A stretch of DNA of 25,439 bases from contig UQAW01000059.1 of assembly GCA_900539175.1 (NCBI GenBank), forward strand, positions 1 to 25,439, in the 5' to 3' direction. Within the stretch, counting starts at the first letter, position 1, and every line of letters begins with the position of its first letter. This stretch comes from an uncultured Lachnospiraceae bacterium (lineage in GTDB: Bacteria; Bacillota; Clostridia; Lachnospirales; Lachnospiraceae). This document shows, one piece after another, positions 6,497 to 15,212 of this stretch. A model generated the notes under the pieces. The model made no database searches, was not told where the DNA came from, and was given only the letters and a program-made list of their open reading frames with translations. A program made the position numbers and the translations under genes.

Positions 6497-9199
6497 TCAT
6501 TCCTCCGCCCTCTCCTTTTTCTGCTTTCTCTTTGATAAATACACCGTCCCTCCGATCAATGCCGCTGCTCCCAGCAGTACATCCAGTGTAAGTACCAGCT
6601 TTTTCCGCTGATTCGCACGGCCTTGATATCCTGAATTTTCGGAAAGATGTACCTCACCGGATAGTGTCTCCTCCGACTCCGGCAGTTCTTCTTCAATCGG
6701 ATTTACCCTGTTTTCCGAAACCATAACACTTCCGTCTTCCTCAAGATCATTCAAAGAGTCGGTCTTTGCTCTGGTATCGATAAAATAATGTCCGCCCTTT
6801 TCCACAGTGAACGTTGTTTCTCCATTCTCCACATGCACTCTCTGGACATATTCTGCTTTCCGCTCTTCGGGATTATACCAAAGCAGCAGATACGGTCCGT
6901 CTTCCCGGTCAATCTGTATTTTTACATTGGCTTTACCCGGATATGCACCCTCCTGCTTCAGATGCAGAATCGATGGATTTTCAGAAAGTTTCCGGATCTC
7001 CTCCTCATATGCACTTCCTGTTTCAATTTCCACATTCGTATCCTTTGCTTCCGTAATGTCTGCTCCCTTGAACCCAAACTTGAATTCTCTGCTTTCTTCT
7101 GTCTTTCCTTTTATCTCAATACCAGATTTCTGTCCTTTGATTTTTTCAAAAAAGCTTTTTCCAACAATTCCATGACTGGGCTCCACCGTCTCTGGCGTTG
7201 TGCTTTTCTTCTCTGACGAGGAGGCTTTCGAAGAAGTACTTTTCTTTGCTGAAGAAACCCTTGTTTTTACAGAAGAGGAAGACTTCTTTGCTGAAGCAGT
7301 CGGGGAAGGCGTGGGCGCCTTAGGATTTTCTGCCTGTGTATCTGACTTTTTTTCCTCCACTTTTTCGTATTCTCCAACATAGCAGGAACCACCCTCTGTG
7401 ATCCGAACCGTAAAGCTCCCATTATTTACTTCTGTCTCTCCCATGGGAAGAATTGTTCCGCTGCTGTCCTGATGATATAAGTGATACACTCCATTCTCCA
7501 GGTTGGAATTCATCCTTATCTCTACTACGGAAGGCACGCTTCCTTCTGTTTCCAGTGCAAATCCAAAGGAACCCGCCGGAACTTCCGCCCCAGCAGCACT
7601 GATCAGATAAATATGCGTATCCATATCTGCCGGATTCTTTACCTCTGCCCCTGCTGCCTTCAATTGGTAACGGTAGGAAGCGTTGATACTCCCCTGGTAG
7701 GTAAAACTTTTTCCACTTTGCTGTATCCGTTCAAAAATTTCCTTTGGAATGATATCCTTGTTTAATTTCTCTGTCAGACAATCTGCTGTAAGCAACGCAG
7801 TTTCCGAAGTCAGAAAACTTCTGTCCGCCATACTGAGCTGTGCATACTGTCCCATCAGCAACCGCACCGCAGCCCGATCTGACTGATCCAGCGCATCCAG
7901 ATCAATCGCATCCTGTATTCGCTGATCAAACTGCCGGAGCATATGCTTCTGCTGTTCCAGCCGGGCAGCTGCATCTTCTAATTTCTCCATATACGTTTCT
8001 TTTTCGAAGAATCTTCCCAACTGTTTCCGGGCATCCTTCAAATCCATAATTTCATCTTCGTATGCAGTATCGACTGCAAACGGCAGGCGATTCACCCTTG
8101 CCTTCCACTCTTCGACAGTCATTTCCGCGGATGTTTCCAGATTGACATCTGCCATCCCATAGAGCGGAAGCTGCCCATTCTGCATCCGAAGCAATGCCGT
8201 CAGCCCGGCAATACTGCTCTCATCTGCCCGGTCCGAATTCCATGCACCCTCTGCGGTCATCTCTTCATAAAGTTTTGCAATCTCTGTATCATAGTTTCCC
8301 AGCGACAACGTATTCCATGTACAAAGCAGCGTAAGCACCCGCCCCTCCTCATGGATTCCCCCGTCATAGCCGCCCCGGCTGTTTCGCTCTTCGAACAGCC
8401 AGTTGCTGCCGGATGCTGCTGCCTGCTCTGCCTTCGGAAATTTTCTGCGATAAGGGGACAGTGCCATCAGCACCAGTGCCGTCACCGATACCCTTGATTC
8501 GTTCCCCATTGATTCCCAGTACCCGTCTTTCTTCTGTGCAGACAAAAGTCCGGAAACCAGCTTTTCTTTTCCTTCTTCATCTCCATAACTATGAGAATCC
8601 AACGCTAACAAAATCAGTGCTGCAGTCTCCCAATCCTTTTGCTTCAGCGCTGCAAGGTAATCCAGATGACTGAGCAGGTCATATCCTGAAATCATCTGAT
8701 CCGGATCTGCGCCTGCAGTCAGTGCCAGAACCGCCCGGGCATAATCGCCGGAATTCATCTCTCCATCCTTTACTTCCTGCTCCAACAGGTCACAGTAACG
8801 GACAGAAGCTTCTTCTTCGCTCAGCCCCGCTCTGGCAGCTGCAAGCCAAAGCCAATCCCGGAATCTGGTATCCTTCCAGACCCCATCCTCCTGCAATTTA
8901 CTCTTTATCAGAGAAAACAATGCTGCTTCCACTTCGGAAAGCGCGGGGAGACTTGCTTCCTCATTCTGACTCCTATACCCTGACTCTTCCTCTGTTTCAT
9001 CTTCCGTTTCATTCTCTGTCTCATATTCCTTTTCAAACGCCCTCAGCCACTCCTGGTACAGCGCTTCTGCTTCCTGCTCATACAAATCCTCCGTATGATC
9101 CCCATCCCCTTGGGAACCGAAAACTGCCAAAGACGGAGACAAACCAATGATTCCTGCAAGCGTTACCGCCAGAATCTCTTTCCTCTTTTTTCTGTTCAC
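6497..9199 (-). CDS. Secreted, membrane-anchored alpha/alpha-toroid protein, candidate B12-binding (transcobalamin alpha-domain-like)
   Basis: This 900-residue protein starts with GTG at 9199, eight bases after a GGAGG that overlaps the end of cbiZ. It has a signal peptide (about 1-29), an acidic Glu/Thr stretch (58-73) and a helical region (about 88-350) with prenyltransferase/terpenoid-cyclase-type repeats such as SAQKKDGYW followed by SVTALVLMAL. Next are helical stalk repeats (355-480), two related beta modules (about 498-612 and 685-810) split by a Ser/Lys/Pro linker, one membrane helix (868-888) and a basic tail. No catalytic DxDD motif is seen, so an enzyme is unlikely. Human transcobalamin and intrinsic factor use this toroid fold with a DUF4430-type beta domain to hold B12. 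As last gene of the riboswitch operon, corrinoid capture is a reasonable inference; the toroid assignment itself is moderately sure. Confidence 0.75.
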   Translation of the reverse strand: MNRKKRKEILAVTLAGIIGLSPSLAVFGSQGDGDHTEDLYEQEAEALYQEWLRAFEKEYETENETEDETEEESGYRSQNEEASLPALSEVEAALFSLIKSKLQEDGVWKDTRFRDWLWLAAARAGLSEEEASVRYCDLLEQEVKDGEMNSGDYARAVLALTAGADPDQMISGYDLLSHLDYLAALKQKDWETAALILLALDSHSYGDEEGKEKLVSGLLSAQKKDGYWESMGNESRVSVTALVLMALSPYRRKFPKAEQAAASGSNWLFEERNSRGGYDGGIHEEGRVLTLLCTWNTLSLGNYDTEIAKLYEEMTAEGAWNSDRADESSIAGLTALLRMQNGQLPLYGMADVNLETSAEMTVEEWKARVNRLPFAVDTAYEDEIMDLKDARKQLGRFFEKETYMEKLEDAAARLEQQKHMLRQFDQRIQDAIDLDALDQSDRAAVRLLMGQYAQLSMADRSFLTSETALLTADCLTEKLNKDIIPKEIFERIQQSGKSFTYQGSINASYRYQLKAAGAEVKNPADMDTHIYLISAAGAEVPAGSFGFALETEGSVPSVVEIRMNSNLENGVYHLYHQDSSGTILPMGETEVNNGSFTVRITEGGSCYVGEYEKVEEKKSDTQAENPKAPTPSPTASAKKSSSSVKTRVSSAKKSTSSKASSSEKKSTTPETVEPSHGIVGKSFFEKIKGQKSGIEIKGKTEESREFKFGFKGADITEAKDTNVEIETGSAYEEEIRKLSENPSILHLKQEGAYPGKANVKIQIDREDGPYLLLWYNPEERKAEYVQRVHVENGETTFTVEKGGHYFIDTRAKTDSLNDLEEDGSVMVSENRVNPIEEELPESEETLSGEVHLSENSGYQGRANQRKKLVLTLDVLLGAAALIGGTVYLSKRKQKKERAEE

Positions 9200-9202
9200 A
9201 CT

Positions 9203-10168
9203 TTATTCCTCCCCGCTGCAGCGTATGTCTGATTGTTTTTTTACAAAATGTCCGCCCGTTTTCAGTTCCAGCGCCTGTTCCAGTTCTTCCTTGATTTCCC
9301 TCACCGCAGGATTCTTAGGGTCCAACAGGCCCCATTGAATCTCATCCAGCAGATGCGCGTACAATACAGCCTTTGTTACCCGATACATATCCCGGTCCAG
9401 ACTACTTTTCTCACAGATTCCAAACCGTTCCAATCTGCGGAAAACAGATGACTGCATCTCCGGTCCCACGCCGGTCTGACGGTACAAGGCTTCTTTCACA
9501 GCCTCTTTCACAGCCTTGCCGATATATTCTCCCAGCTTACAGTGCTTTCCAGCCTCGGTCAGATGAACCGGTGATTCCTGATTACTGACGATAATGGTTC
9601 CGTCTGTTCCGCTTCCTGTCGCCAGTCCGCTGGAGGAACGGCTGGAGATACAAAGTTCCCAAAGCGCAGCCGTCTTTGCCTCCGTACAGGTAACAAGCGC
9701 TCTGGTTATGGCTCCCTTCGTCAAATGTGCATCAATAAACAGCAGAATATTGATGGTTCCCGCCGGAACGCTCTCCCAGACACCGTCATGCTCGTGCCAG
9801 ACGGCAGGATCTCCCACACGGCCTGCATTTACCTCGACTCCCCCGGTTACAACCGCTTTGACGGAAAAGTCCTCCCAGACCTTATCCGCAACTGCTGCAT
9901 GTTCCATCTGTGCCGCAGTGAGAAGCCCGGTGGCATGCTCCGGATCAAGCTGCAGCTCCTTCGCCAGCGCCCGCATATGTTCTTCGTAATTTTTCCCGCG
10001 CAGTCCTGCATTTCTTACCGCCTCTTCCTTTCCGTCATAATTAAATACAGAACGTATCTCATCCGATACGCCGCCGCAAAGCGGAGAGGTGCTTAATGTC
10101 CGGACCTTTGTTTTAAATGTAGCAATCAGGGCTTTTGGGGTACACCTGATCTCATCGATAAAATCCAT
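9203..10168 (-). CDS. cbiZ: Adenosylcobinamide amidohydrolase CbiZ
   Basis: This 321-residue cytoplasmic enzyme cleaves the aminopropanol side chain of adenosylcobinamide, and in some species of pseudocobalamin, giving adenosylcobyric acid for rebuilding with a preferred lower ligand. Family hallmarks are TAAQMEHAAVAD (about 103-114), VTGGVEVNAGRVGDPA (about 127-142), GTINILLFIDAHLTKGA, ALVTCTEAKTAALWEL and SSGLATGSGTDG. The C-terminal 110 residues extend the catalytic core and are helical. The ATG at 10168 overlaps the S-component gene by 17 bases, indicating translational coupling. CbiZ genes often sit beside corrinoid transporters, which makes it the strongest functional anchor for the operon. 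Confidence 0.95.
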   Translation of the reverse strand: MDFIDEIRCTPKALIATFKTKVRTLSTSPLCGGVSDEIRSVFNYDGKEEAVRNAGLRGKNYEEHMRALAKELQLDPEHATGLLTAAQMEHAAVADKVWEDFSVKAVVTGGVEVNAGRVGDPAVWHEHDGVWESVPAGTINILLFIDAHLTKGAITRALVTCTEAKTAALWELCISSRSSSGLATGSGTDGTIIVSNQESPVHLTEAGKHCKLGEYIGKAVKEAVKEALYRQTGVGPEMQSSVFRRLERFGICEKSSLDRDMYRVTKAVLYAHLLDEIQWGLLDPKNPAVREIKEELEQALELKTGGHFVKKQSDIRCSGEE

Positions 10169-11087
10169 ACTTGATTTTCACCCTTTCCACCTTTCGGATG
10201 ACCCGGTCTCCCATCACGAACAGAAAAAATGCAGTTCCAAGTGCATGACTGAAATCATAGGGCGCTCCCGATATATACAAGGTCACCAGAGACTGCCAGC
10301 TTATGGTGATTCCCGTATCCGGAATCTCGCTTGCCATGACCATAGTTGCAATATTCATAATTCCGCCGTAAATAATAAACGTTGCCATAAACCCATAGAT
10401 ACACAGCGTCACATCATCAATGGGCAGACGCTTTCTCTGAAGCAGAAGCCCGGCAATCATTCCGACAGCGCCAAACACATAGAGGCGCCATCCGATAAAC
10501 TGTCCTTCTCCTGCAAGATACCAGGAGAGATATCCCACCGCTTCCGCTATGGCGATACACAGCACTGGTCCCTGTACAATCTGGAAACTCCGGGACTTTA
10601 ATTTATCCAGTTCCACTTTATTGAAAATCAGACCGGACAAAAATCCGATAATCCCCCAACAGAACATCTGCCAGGGTGACCAGGGACCATGTCCCGCAAA
10701 AAAATTACACACAAATCTTGCCAACGCTCCCGTCAGAAATCCTGCTTCCGGTCCCAGAGCAATACCGGATATGATCACCATCGCCGTTCCCGCCTGAAAC
10801 GGCGCAATCATATAACAACAGAGATTCCCCAGAGCCGTCAAAGCTGCCATGACCGCAATCATCACGATTTCTCTTGCCCTTGGTTTTCTCCGTTCAAAAG
10901 AGATAAAAAAGGGAGCCATGGTATAAACCAAAATCAACATACACATCAGCAGATACTTCCGGTCTCCGAGAAAACGGATTCCTGCATAGATCGTAAGGGG
11001 AACCAAAGCAAAAATAATCGCTGCAGACAGAATCGTCCGCTTCTTTCTGGCAGCCATATACTGACTTAAATCATATTTTCCCGGCAT
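10152..11087 (-). CDS. ECF transporter S component, probably corrinoid-specific (CbrT-like)
   Basis: This 311-residue membrane protein has about eight hydrophobic helices, more than the usual six, because of an N-terminal pair (about 18-65). The core carries AAPFQAG-like and GPEAGFLTGALARFVCNFF motifs and a GPWSPWQMFCWG segment, characteristic of predicted cobalamin S components. The S component binds the vitamin and confers specificity. It overlaps the ATPase gene by 22 bases and cbiZ by 17. Membership in ECF S components is clear; the corrinoid substrate is inferred from riboswitch control and cbiZ. Confidence 0.88.
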   Translation of the reverse strand: MPGKYDLSQYMAARKKRTILSAAIIFALVPLTIYAGIRFLGDRKYLLMCMLILVYTMAPFFISFERRKPRAREIVMIAVMAALTALGNLCCYMIAPFQAGTAMVIISGIALGPEAGFLTGALARFVCNFFAGHGPWSPWQMFCWGIIGFLSGLIFNKVELDKLKSRSFQIVQGPVLCIAIAEAVGYLSWYLAGEGQFIGWRLYVFGAVGMIAGLLLQRKRLPIDDVTLCIYGFMATFIIYGGIMNIATMVMASEIPDTGITISWQSLVTLYISGAPYDFSHALGTAFFLFVMGDRVIRKVERVKIKYGFYR

Positions 11088-12790
11088 AATCTCACCACAT
11101 CCTGATAAATAATCGCATCGTCAAAGTATTCATGAGACACTCGATGACTGGTTGTCGTATAAAAACGGTTGCCGCTGAAAAATGCCCGCGGCGTATCTGA
11201 ACTCACAATCCTTCCGTCAAAAAACATCGCACACCGATCGGCAAATTCTGCCGAAAATTCGATATCATGGCTTACCATAACGATTGTAATTCCTTTCTCC
11301 TTCAATCCCAACAGAATCTCCGCCAATCTTTTCTTAAAGAAAGGGTCCAGTCCCTTGGTTGGTTCATCCAATAACAAAATCTCCGGCTCGGTCAGAAGAA
11401 TCTTACCCAGCGCCAGACGCTGCTGCTCCCCTCCGCTTAAATCATACGGATGGCTTTTTTTCAGAGGCAGAAGTCCCAAAAGCTCCAACATGGAGTCAAT
11501 CCTCTGAAGCTTCTCTTCCTCCTTCAGACTGACATAATAAAAAACCTCATATAATTCTTCCCAAACTGTGATCTCCGTAAAAACTGACTGGGGATTCTGG
11601 GGAAGAATCCCCAGCTTCTGTGCCGAATTCTTAACTGATTTCCCATCAATCAGAACTTTTCCCTGATAAGGTGTCAAAAGCCCGCCAATTAACCGCATGG
11701 AGGTACTTTTTCCCACACCGTTTCCGCCCAGAATACAAAGAAATTCTCCCCTGTCCACCTCCAGATTCAGTCCCCGGACCACATCCTCCGACTGTCTGTC
11801 ATAACGGAACCAGACGTCCTCCAGCTTTATGATACCAGCCTTTTGCTTTCTGAGGTTTGAAAAGAACCCGCTCTTTTTTTCCTCTGCCTGTTCACTGTCT
11901 TTTTCTTCCCCCTCAAGCTCCTTTACACTGTTACAGGAGATCTGGTCTCCCAACAGTTCTCTCAGCCAGTATCTTCCTTCTTTTACCGTAATCGGACAAC
12001 CCCTGTACGCCCTGTGCTCTCCGATTTCCGTATAAATCTTCATAATCGCAGGCAATCCATAATACATCTCATGACGTTTGCCATCCCGGGAAAGATAATT
12101 CCCCACGTTGGACGGTGTATCAAAAATATCCGTACTGCCCTCAGACATCACCAGAATCCTGTCCGCTGCCGGAAACAAATCCTCCAGGCGATGCTCCGAC
12201 AAGATAATCGTAGTCCCCAGTTCACGATTGATTTTCACAAGCGTATCAATAAATTCCGAGGCAGTGATGGGATCTAACTGGGAGGTGGGTTCATCCAGTA
12301 CCAACACTTTCGGCTGCATCACCATAATCGATGCCAGATTCAGAATCTGTTTTTGTCCGCCGGAAAGCTCATATACATTTTTCCGGAACCAGGTCTGGAT
12401 TCCAAAATAGCTTGCCATCTCCGCCACCTTTTTTTGAATCACATCATTTTTATATCCCAGGCTTTCCAGACCAAATGCCATCTCATGCCAGACCTTATTG
12501 GTCACCACCTGATTCTCCGGACTCTGACTGACAAAACCGATTTCAGATACAGCCTCCCGCTGTCCCATCTCTTCCACCGGCTGCCCCCGGTACAAAACCT
12601 TTCCTTCCGAGCGTCCATAGGGAATCATACTTTTTTTCAACTGCCGCAGCAATGTACTTTTCCCACAGCCGGATTTTCCGCAGATCACAATAAATTCAGA
12701 TGGATGAACCGTCAGGGAAATCTGCTTCAGCACATATTCGTCACATCCGGGGTAGGCGAAGCTGAAATCCCGGAACTCAATTTCTTCCAT
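11066..12790 (-). CDS. Fused double ATPase of an ECF transporter (EcfA-EcfA')
   Basis: This 574-residue protein contains two ABC ATPase domains in one chain. Domain 1 has Walker A GKSGCGKST (38-46), signature LSGGQ (142-146), Walker B VLVLDEP (162-168) and H-loop His200. Domain 2 has GGNGVGKST (355-363), LSGGE (451-455), ILLLDEP (471-477) and SHD (507-509). All catalytic motifs are intact in both. A charged linker (about 290-320) joins them. ECF importers normally need two ATPases, so this gene supplies both. The ATG at 12790 has an AAAGGAG site lying inside the T-component gene, with a 64-base overlap. It powers uptake from the cytoplasmic side. Confidence 0.95.
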   Translation of the reverse strand: MEEIEFRDFSFAYPGCDEYVLKQISLTVHPSEFIVICGKSGCGKSTLLRQLKKSMIPYGRSEGKVLYRGQPVEEMGQREAVSEIGFVSQSPENQVVTNKVWHEMAFGLESLGYKNDVIQKKVAEMASYFGIQTWFRKNVYELSGGQKQILNLASIMVMQPKVLVLDEPTSQLDPITASEFIDTLVKINRELGTTIILSEHRLEDLFPAADRILVMSEGSTDIFDTPSNVGNYLSRDGKRHEMYYGLPAIMKIYTEIGEHRAYRGCPITVKEGRYWLRELLGDQISCNSVKELEGEEKDSEQAEEKKSGFFSNLRKQKAGIIKLEDVWFRYDRQSEDVVRGLNLEVDRGEFLCILGGNGVGKSTSMRLIGGLLTPYQGKVLIDGKSVKNSAQKLGILPQNPQSVFTEITVWEELYEVFYYVSLKEEEKLQRIDSMLELLGLLPLKKSHPYDLSGGEQQRLALGKILLTEPEILLLDEPTKGLDPFFKKRLAEILLGLKEKGITIVMVSHDIEFSAEFADRCAMFFDGRIVSSDTPRAFFSGNRFYTTTSHRVSHEYFDDAIIYQDVVRLCRENMI

Positions 12791-13683
12791 CTTAATTCTC
12801 CTTTCACATCAATGATAAATGGTACCCACAACATCACGGCATAAGCCGCTGACGGCAAAATCAGACTGCTCCACGGATGGGGATAAGAAACAGCCGGATA
12901 ATAATAGATATCCCCGTATCCCTTTCCTGCACTTACAATCAAAACCACGCCTAGCAAAAGGATCAGTACAAGAATACGGACATCTCTCTTTCGGAACCGG
13001 AACAGATGAAAGCTGGTCCTGCCATGCAGACCGTATCCCCTCGCCTCCATAGAGTCTGAGGTCTCAATCGCCGCTTCCAGTGACCAGGAAATCAGTATGG
13101 AAAATTCTTTGGCAAACTGCCTGGCCCGCTTGAACAGACTCATTTTTCCATAGCGCATTCCCATTCCTTTCTGTCCCTCCCTGATCTCGGAAAAACGATT
13201 TTTCAAAAGCGGAATGAACCGGAATACCATCGAAATCAGAAGCCCTGTCACCGGTATCACCCGTCCAAACAGATAGATAAATTTATCCGGACCCATAATC
13301 ACCTGCAGGCAGGCAAACCATAAAAGCACCGTCACCATCATCGTACCTGCCGCCAGACCGTAAATATATGCTTCCAATGTCATCTGATTCCCATTTAAGT
13401 AAAACAATACCGTCACTCCCCGGTGGTTAAAAAGGGGATTGATAATCATGGTCAGCGTCATAATCGGTACAGCCACACCCGCCGCAAACTTCAGTCCCTT
13501 TCTCCCCCGAAGCAGGAGATGGTAACTTAAGACAGCAGTAAACCCCAGAATCAGGAAAACCGGATGCATGGACATCATTGCTACAATCAAAACAATCAGA
13601 AAATATACCAGGGTTACAAAGGGATGATAGGATGCAAATGTTCCATCCTCACCAATCCCCTGCTTTCTCAATGTGTATCCCAA
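12727..13683 (-). CDS. ECF transporter transmembrane T component (EcfT)
   Basis: This 318-residue protein has about six membrane helices: two or more near residues 24-85, pairs at 104-130 and 140-160, and two in the C-terminal third. Between them lies a cytoplasmic helical region with the coupling motif SMEARG (211-216), characteristic of EcfT, that contacts the ATPases. The start is TTG at 13683, overlapping the preceding gene by 16 bases, with AGGTG upstream. The last 21 codons overlap the ATPase gene, and the hydrophilic C-terminus they encode looks non-conserved. It links the S component to the double ATPase. Confidence 0.92.
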   Translation of the reverse strand: MGYTLRKQGIGEDGTFASYHPFVTLVYFLIVLIVAMMSMHPVFLILGFTAVLSYHLLLRGRKGLKFAAGVAVPIMTLTMIINPLFNHRGVTVLFYLNGNQMTLEAYIYGLAAGTMMVTVLLWFACLQVIMGPDKFIYLFGRVIPVTGLLISMVFRFIPLLKNRFSEIREGQKGMGMRYGKMSLFKRARQFAKEFSILISWSLEAAIETSDSMEARGYGLHGRTSFHLFRFRKRDVRILVLILLLGVVLIVSAGKGYGDIYYYPAVSYPHPWSSLILPSAAYAVMLWVPFIIDVKGELRWKKLSSGISASPTPDVTNMC

Positions 13684-15191
13684 TACTGATCACCTACATC
13701 CTTACCGATATCGCAGGTATAACACCATACGATTTCTTCACCGTCTTTTACATAATAGTTGCTGCATCCGTAATTGGGGAACCATCCGTTTACCTTATAC
13801 ATCCAGCCGGAACCGCTTCCGCCGTCAAATTCATAAATATGGTTGATTCCCTCGATATAAGCTCCGCTGTAAAGGGGATCGTCCCTGAATTCCATCTGAA
13901 TTCCGGCATTTCTCATCGTGCGCCGCAGCACCTCAAAGACGCTTTCCCCTTCTGTAACCTTCACTTCTGTTTTCGGAAAAATCACCCCGTCTGACGGCAC
14001 ATAAGGCGCCACAGATTGATTCGTCAGTTTACTGGTATCCACAATCGTATCACAGCGAACCTCCAGGGTAACACGACTGCTGTTGGCGTCTCCATTGTTA
14101 TCTCCATTAATCTCACTGTCATTCCAGAGGTCTTCATCACTCCAGAAATCATCATCCGAAGAACCGTTTCCTTCTGTGCTGTCCGAAGGAGCTGCCGGCT
14201 GCTGTTCCTGACCTTTACTTTCCGAATTTCCATTCGCCTGAGCGGTTCCGCTATTTTCACCGTCTGTACTGCCCTTATGCTGTGTCCCTTCGCTCTCCTT
14301 TGAACTGCCTTCCGATTGACTCTGACTCTCACCAGGCTCCGGATCGTCTACGCTGATTTCCCCGCTCTTCGAAGGATCCTCTTTCTTTTCGTCTTTAGAA
14401 ACTTCTCCTGAATCCCTTCCCTTCTTACGGATCAGGCTTTCATCCGTAAAACTGCGGTCTGTCAGTACATACGTACCGCCTCTTTGTATCGTAAAAACCG
14501 TCCTGCCATCGTTTACTTCTCCCCGCAAAAGCGTATCAAATGCTTTATCGGAAGCATTATAAGCATAAATCTGAAGATCGGAAGTATCTGCATCCCGGTC
14601 AACTGTAATTTCTGCCATAACCGGATATTCGTCATTCTGCAAAAATGACAACACCTGATAATCACAGTCCCCATCTTCCAGAAGCTTTTGAATTCTGCCA
14701 TCCCAGGGGGAATCCCCTTCCACCTGTAAATTCATTGGCTCCTCTTTTTCAATTTTCGTCCCATTCATCCGGAACGTTACCTTCAACCCCTCAGAGGTTT
14801 CGGTTTCATATTCATAAGAGGCTTCTTTCTTAATTTCAGATACCGCCTCCGCCGACAGGCAATCCTTGTTGGAAGACTTTTTAAATTTGGATATGGCTTT
14901 TTTGAATTCCTTATAAAATTCCCTGGTATCCTCATAAACTGCCGTATCCGATTCCGCGATCTCCCTCGCCTTTACAATTTCGCTTTTAAACATGCCCAGG
15001 GTATACCAGGAATACATTCCATCTTCATTACCGGATTCCGCTTTCTGATACAGTTCTACCGCCGTCTCTACTTTTTCTGCAATTGCTTTCTGATAATCCG
15101 ATGGCTCAATATTGATTCTGATAATTGCAAGAATTGCCAGCAGAGCAATAATTCCTGCAATGATTCTGCTTTTTATTTTTTTCTGTCTCAT
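13668..15191 (-). CDS. Membrane-anchored DUF4430 (transcobalamin beta-domain-like) surface protein
   Basis: A start at 15191 (507 residues) is preferred because GGGGAG lies seven bases upstream; ATG at 15206 has its AGAGG too close. A single N-terminal helix (about residues 8-25) acts as signal anchor. It is followed by a helical region (30-120), one beta module with the GGTYVLTDR-like ending (about 125-250) also found in the toroid protein, a Ser/Glu/Asp/Gly-rich linker (255-370), and a C-terminal DUF4430 domain (about 385-500). The last carries FEVLRR, GSGWMYKVNG and GEEIVWCYT, the usual DUF4430 landmarks. DUF4430 is the family of the transcobalamin/intrinsic-factor beta domain. Directly before the ECF genes, it is a good candidate to hand corrinoid to the S component. 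The binding role is inferred. Confidence 0.85.
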   Translation of the reverse strand: MRQKKIKSRIIAGIIALLAILAIIRINIEPSDYQKAIAEKVETAVELYQKAESGNEDGMYSWYTLGMFKSEIVKAREIAESDTAVYEDTREFYKEFKKAISKFKKSSNKDCLSAEAVSEIKKEASYEYETETSEGLKVTFRMNGTKIEKEEPMNLQVEGDSPWDGRIQKLLEDGDCDYQVLSFLQNDEYPVMAEITVDRDADTSDLQIYAYNASDKAFDTLLRGEVNDGRTVFTIQRGGTYVLTDRSFTDESLIRKKGRDSGEVSKDEKKEDPSKSGEISVDDPEPGESQSQSEGSSKESEGTQHKGSTDGENSGTAQANGNSESKGQEQQPAAPSDSTEGNGSSDDDFWSDEDLWNDSEINGDNNGDANSSRVTLEVRCDTIVDTSKLTNQSVAPYVPSDGVIFPKTEVKVTEGESVFEVLRRTMRNAGIQMEFRDDPLYSGAYIEGINHIYEFDGGSGSGWMYKVNGWFPNYGCSNYYVKDGEEIVWCYTCDIGKDVGDQYWDTH

Positions 15192-15212
15192 CTTTGCACT
15201 CCCCATCCTCTG

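Noticed and set aside
6497..9199. Squalene/hopene cyclase or prenyltransferase enzyme
   Set aside because: No DxDD-type catalytic motif is seen, the protein is secreted and anchored, and the operon concerns B12.
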